A stretch of 8,888 bases of DNA from an uncultured Prevotella sp. (GTDB taxonomy: Bacteria; Bacteroidota; Bacteroidia; Bacteroidales; Bacteroidaceae): positions 1-8,888 of the forward strand of contig CAAGIW010000023.1 of the NCBI GenBank assembly GCA_900770025.1. Direction: 5' to 3'. The translations under genes were made by a program, and so were the position numbers. Shown piece after piece: positions 6,347-8,888 of this stretch (the first letter of the stretch is position 1; each line of letters opens with the position of its first letter). Under the pieces are notes generated by a model. That model was not told where the DNA came from. It saw nothing but the letters and a program-made list of their open reading frames with translations, and did no database searches.

Positions 6347-7387
6347 ATGTCGGTACACGACTACGAGAACAACCGCGACTGCATTCTGAAGCACGAGCAA
6401 GAGCACGTTCGCTTAGGCCATACCTACGACCTGATGCTCTGGGAGGTGGTGAAGACGATACAATGGTTCAACCCCTTTGTCTGGCTGCTTGGCAGAGACC
6501 TCAGAAGCATCCATGAGTTTGAGGCGGACAAGGCGGTGATAAAACAAGGCATCAATGCAAAGACATACCAAACATTACTTGTGGAAAAGGCCATAGGCAA
6601 GCGTCTGCAACCGCTCGTCAACAACCTGAACCACAGTTCACTGAAACGAAGAATCATGATGATGTACCAAAAAGAATCGAGCAGATGGATGATGCTCAAG
6701 GCCCTGTGCGCCCTCCCCGTGGCGGCACTGACGGTGGCGGCTTTTGCCAAACCCATTGTCATAGACCGTGCAGAAGCTGCCATCAGCACAGCACAGGAGA
6801 GAGTGAAAAAGATGGTGAGACACACGGTGAAGGCACATCAGGCCACCCTCACAGACAGGAATGTCGAAGCAACTGCCCCACCGAAACAACCCACAGCCAG
6901 CACCTGGCACACTGCCGCAAAGGCACCTGCAACCACCACGGAGGCACCCGAAACCGCCAAAGAGGAGAATCCGACGAAGAACAAGAGCAAGCTGCCCGTA
7001 TATACCGACATGCCTGCCTATACAGGAAAGGCCAACATTGACAAAGGAGTGAGGATAAAGAGAGACAGGGAATGCACATACGTGACCCTGATATGCACCT
7101 GCAACGGCGACGTGGAGATGTATAAGATTGGCGGAAAAGAGAACCGCACGTTCATTGAGGACGTAGAAACCGGCGACCACTACAAGGCACGGCGCATCGT
7201 GGACGAGGGCATCGCCTTTGGAGGAGACGGCTTCTTTGTGGCTGGCATGAAGGGAAAGAGATGGGCAGTGACCATAGAGTTTCCTCCATTGCCCGACAAT
7301 GTGAAGAGAATAAGGTTCTGGCATCTTGCCGACTGGGCCAATATTGAATACAGAGTCATTGACATAAAAGATATAGAAGAACAATGA
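6347..7387 (+). CDS. M56 (BlaR1/MecR1-type) peptidase-sensor, 5'-truncated; possible pseudogene
   Basis: Homologous to the C-terminal part of BlaR1-type membrane metallopeptidases, which sense a signal outside the membrane and cleave a cytoplasmic target, classically a BlaI-type repressor. Seen: zinc motif H16-E-Q-E-H20, WFNPFVWLL (40-48), the I-H-E-F-E-A-D segment (55-61) with the likely third ligand, NHSSLKRRIMMM (95-106), a membrane segment at about 116-134, and a Pro/Thr/Ala-rich linker. A C-terminal domain (about 242-343, with FPPLP at 312-316) also occurs in the next protein. The N-terminal membrane helices are missing. Family similarity (DFVMSVHDYE) begins at about 6338, upstream of the ATG; a stop lies at 6314 and a repeat ends at 6336, so the ATG is probably a former internal Met. 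No BlaI gene is present. The 346-codon frame is otherwise intact. Activity is doubtful. It overlaps the next gene by ATGA. Confidence 0.8.
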   Translation: MSVHDYENNRDCILKHEQEHVRLGHTYDLMLWEVVKTIQWFNPFVWLLGRDLRSIHEFEADKAVIKQGINAKTYQTLLVEKAIGKRLQPLVNNLNHSSLKRRIMMMYQKESSRWMMLKALCALPVAALTVAAFAKPIVIDRAEAAISTAQERVKKMVRHTVKAHQATLTDRNVEATAPPKQPTASTWHTAAKAPATTTEAPETAKEENPTKNKSKLPVYTDMPAYTGKANIDKGVRIKRDRECTYVTLICTCNGDVEMYKIGGKENRTFIEDVETGDHYKARRIVDEGIAFGGDGFFVAGMKGKRWAVTIEFPPLPDNVKRIRFWHLADWANIEYRVIDIKDIEEQ

Positions 7388-8055
7388 AAAAGACACACAT
7401 ACTTCTGCTTGGCGGTATGCTTATGGCATCATGCACCATCAACCGCTATTATATAGTCAGCCCCAACGCCAGCAACGGGATGAAAGCCAACGGCACTCCG
7501 GTATTGATGAAGCCCATCTGCTACGACCCTTCGCTGCCCAACGTGCCGGAACTGACGGTGATAAAAGACGCATCCGCATACAACAAGGAAGACAAGCACA
7601 CCTTTCCCATCTACGGAAACGAGGCAGCTGTGGCACCGCCCATCGGATGGAAAGGCCCAAGGGTGGCCATCTGGTGCACCAAGGAATGCACCGTGCTTGC
7701 CAATATATCTCAGTTAGCATGGGACATGCACTATTTTCAAGAGTCCTCCGACAGCTATATAGAGGATGCACTGACCAAAGAGAAATACTTCATCAAGGGC
7801 TCCTACGACGGGCTTCCGATGGACACGAGCTACTTTATCAAAGGGGCTTCGGGCGAGTGGATATGCTTCTTCACCGTGTATCCGCCACTGCCCAAAAGCT
7901 GTACGCTCATCAATCTCGGCAGGGGCAGCGTTACCGACGTGGTAAAAAATGGCCCTGACTGGTGTAACGAACCCGACTTGCGCAACATACCGGTAGAACT
8001 GTTGCAGCAGAACCAGAGATTTATCAGATTCAGGAAAACAAGGATTATTGAGTAA
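7384..8055 (+). CDS. Hypothetical lipoprotein with a domain shared with the M56 sensor
   Basis: A 223-residue protein with a lipoprotein signal, MKKTHILLLGGMLMAS-Cys17. Residues after the Cys (TINRYY) lack the acidic export signal, so it is more likely to face the periplasm than the surface. The central domain aligns with the C-terminus of the upstream M56 protein: ECT at 101 (242 in M56), IED at 126 (270), (Y/F)PPLP at 166 (312), with almost equal spacing. As I recall the family, similar segments ending in F-P-x-L-P occur in many uncharacterised Bacteroidota lipoproteins. Its start overlaps the M56 stop (ATGA), implying translational coupling. The pair may once have acted together, for example as periplasmic sensor and accessory protein; that is inference. 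Function unknown. Confidence 0.8.
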   Translation: MKKTHILLLGGMLMASCTINRYYIVSPNASNGMKANGTPVLMKPICYDPSLPNVPELTVIKDASAYNKEDKHTFPIYGNEAAVAPPIGWKGPRVAIWCTKECTVLANISQLAWDMHYFQESSDSYIEDALTKEKYFIKGSYDGLPMDTSYFIKGASGEWICFFTVYPPLPKSCTLINLGRGSVTDVVKNGPDWCNEPDLRNIPVELLQQNQRFIRFRKTRIIE

Positions 8056-8083
8056 AGGAAGTTGTTAGTTAGTAATGAAAGAA

Positions 8084-8135
8084 GCCGGACTGCACGTCAT
8101 CAGAGGATGAACAGCAGTCCGGCCGTTGTCTTTTT
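8084..8135 (+). terminator. Intrinsic terminator, possibly bidirectional
   Basis: A perfect 10-bp stem GCCGGACTGC (8084-8093) with GCAGTCCGGC (8114-8123) encloses an inner 5-bp stem TCATC/GATGA (8097-8101 with 8106-8110, loop AGAG). TTTTT follows at 8131-8135, seven bases after the stem. It lies between two convergent genes; on the minus strand the hairpin is followed by TTCTTTCATT, so it may also stop transcription of the carbonic anhydrase gene. Confidence 0.75.
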
Positions 8136-8158
8136 CCGCGGTATCTTCACATCCCGTC

Positions 8159-8196
8159 GGGCTCAATTCTCTTCTTTGTTGGGCTCAATTCTCTTC
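8159..8196 (-). repeat. 16-bp direct repeat at the carbonic anhydrase 3' end
   Basis: GGGCTCAATTCTCTTC occurs at 8159-8174 and 8181-8196, a 22-bp period. On the coding strand one copy reads K-R-I-E-P; the other, in a different frame, reads E-E-N-stop. The stop codon therefore comes from the duplicated copy. Confidence 0.9.
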
Positions 8197-8705
8197 CCGT
8201 CTTCCTCTATATACCATTTCGAATATTCCACATAGTGCTGTCCGAAACTCTCGGCCTGGTTCTCTTTGGTATGCTTGATGAACTTGGCAGGAACGCCTCC
8301 CCACAGTTCGTGGTCGCCAATCTTGGTGTTCTGCAGCACCAAGGCACCCGCTGCCACCACAGCCCCCCGACCTATTTCGCAGTGGTCGAGCAGGGTGGCC
8401 CCCATACCTATCAGGGCTCCGTCGTGGATGGTGCAGGCATGTACCGTGGCGTTGTGGCCAATGGTCACGTCGTTGCCTATGACCGTGGGGCCCGTAGTGT
8501 TGGTGACATGGATGCACGACCCGTCCTGCACATTGGTGCGATGGCCGATGGTGATGGGAGCCACGTCGCCCCTGACCACGGCATTGAACCAGATGGAGCA
8601 CTCATCGCCCATAGTTACCTCGCCCACGATGGTGGCGTTTTCACTGAAATAGCAGTCCTTTCCCCACTTGGGGGTGAGACCTTTGATGGATTTAATCAAA
8701 GCCAT
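8163..8705 (-). CDS. Gamma-class carbonic anhydrase-like protein (LbH family)
   Basis: A 180-residue left-handed beta-helix protein of the gamma-carbonic anhydrase/YrdA/PaaY group; trimeric and cytoplasmic in characterised relatives. The hexapeptide repeats run from about residue 20 to 135 (ATIVGEV, PTVIGNDVTIGHNATVHAC, ALIGMGATLLDHCEIG). The three zinc histidines are present: His66 (DGSCIHV), His84 and His89 (IGHNATVH). Arg45 and Asp47 (VVRGDVAPI) and Gln60-Asp61 correspond to the conserved subunit-interface and active-site residues. The acidic proton-shuttle loop of archaeal Cam is not seen, as in most bacterial homologues, so CO2 hydration is possible but unproven; some relatives act as thioesterases or have unknown activity. 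The C-terminus ERIEPNKEEN comes from a short out-of-frame tandem duplication (8159-8196). It converges with the preceding lipoprotein gene and has its own promoter. Confidence 0.93.
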   Translation of the reverse strand: MALIKSIKGLTPKWGKDCYFSENATIVGEVTMGDECSIWFNAVVRGDVAPITIGHRTNVQDGSCIHVTNTTGPTVIGNDVTIGHNATVHACTIHDGALIGMGATLLDHCEIGRGAVVAAGALVLQNTKIGDHELWGGVPAKFIKHTKENQAESFGQHYVEYSKWYIEEDGKRIEPNKEEN

Positions 8706-8712
8706 ATACCTG

Positions 8713-8754
8713 TTGTTTTTCCTTGTTTATTGCTTGTTTTTCCTTGTTTGTTGC
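8713..8754 (-). repeat. Two 21-bp tandem repeats in the carbonic anhydrase leader
   Basis: Adjacent 21-bp copies (8713-8733 and 8734-8754) differ at one base; on the plus strand each starts TTGTTTTTCCTTGTTT. On the transcribed strand this is an A/C-rich, unpaired leader ending shortly before the ATG (ACAGG then TAT ATG). Confidence 0.85.
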
Positions 8755-8844
8755 TTATCTATTTTCTTGTTTCGTCTTGTCTGTTGCCTTGTTCCGCCTC
8801 ATCCCTGCAGCCATAAGGAGCAACAGGGCAAGCAGTTTCGGCAT
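8755..8844 (-). CDS. Possible small hydrophobic peptide upstream of the carbonic anhydrase
   Basis: A 29-codon frame reads MPKLLALLLLMAAG followed by MRRNKATDKTKQENR and stop. It has the shape of a signal peptide or small membrane peptide: hydrophobic first half, charged second half. It ends 49 bases before the carbonic anhydrase start and is in another frame. The start codon lies only one base after the predicted -7 box, so it could not be translated from that promoter; a second internal ATG at about 8814 remains possible. It may be chance or a remnant of a lost secreted-protein gene. Confidence 0.2.
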   Translation of the reverse strand: MPKLLALLLLMAAGMRRNKATDKTKQENR

Positions 8845-8845
8845 A

Positions 8846-8879
8846 CAAAATTAGCGATAAAAAACGAGAAAGGCACAAA
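8846..8879 (-). promoter_or_regulatory. Probable Bacteroidota promoter of the carbonic anhydrase gene
   Basis: On the minus strand TTTG (8879-8876) and TAATTTTG (8853-8846) match the -33 TTTG and -7 TAnnTTTG elements, 22 bases apart, a little wide. Initiation would fall near 8839-8841, giving a leader of about 135 bases that contains the 21-bp repeats. Confidence 0.5.
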
Positions 8880-8888
8880 TCTGCTTCC

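Noticed and set aside
8235..8816. 193-codon plus-strand frame opposite the carbonic anhydrase
   Set aside because: The minus-strand gene has all catalytic histidines and hexapeptide repeats; the plus frame is its complement and ends in the leader repeats.

Overview
The window looks like a chromosomal segment from a Bacteroidota (Bacteroidales) organism, most likely a Prevotella-type bacterium. Supporting signs: an outer-membrane TonB-dependent receptor of a characteristically Bacteroidota subtype; a partner lipoprotein whose mature N-terminus (C-S-S-D-D) fits the Bacteroidota surface-export signal; an M56/BlaR1-type peptidase of the Bacteroidota kind; TAnnTTTG-type promoter boxes; and A/C-rich leaders in place of strong Shine-Dalgarno sites. 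Genus is inferred from general resemblance, not a search.

Layout: (1) 1-1497 has no convincing gene. It holds GC-rich hairpin repeats (437-622), a tandem array with a 22-bp period (705-820), a palindromic 20-bp direct repeat (1012-1051) and the upstream region of the receptor gene. (2) 1498-5809 is a two-gene operon: a SusD-less TonB-dependent receptor with an in-frame tandem repeat behind its signal peptide, then a predicted surface lipoprotein of the Bacteroidota beta-helix-like family. It ends at a strong intrinsic terminator (5874-5927). (3) 5810-6346 has no gene. It carries a second 22-bp array (6021-6108) in the opposite orientation to the first, then two copies of a hairpin plus AT-rich composite repeat (6225-6336). 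(4) 6347-8055 holds a 5'-truncated M56 peptidase/sensor gene that overlaps a lipoprotein gene by ATGA; the two products share a C-terminal domain. A hairpin terminator follows (8084-8135). (5) A convergent gamma-class carbonic anhydrase-like gene (8705-8163, minus strand) has its own probable promoter and a leader with 21-bp tandem repeats.

The receptor and surface lipoprotein probably form a capture-and-import pair for an unidentified ligand. The M56 fragment and its lipoprotein look like the surviving end of a signalling or regulatory locus whose 5' half was lost exactly where a repeat element now sits. The mirror-image order of the two repeat families around the receptor operon (hairpin cluster, 22-bp array, operon, inverted 22-bp array, inverted hairpin cluster) is the most striking structural feature and suggests past repeat-mediated rearrangement.
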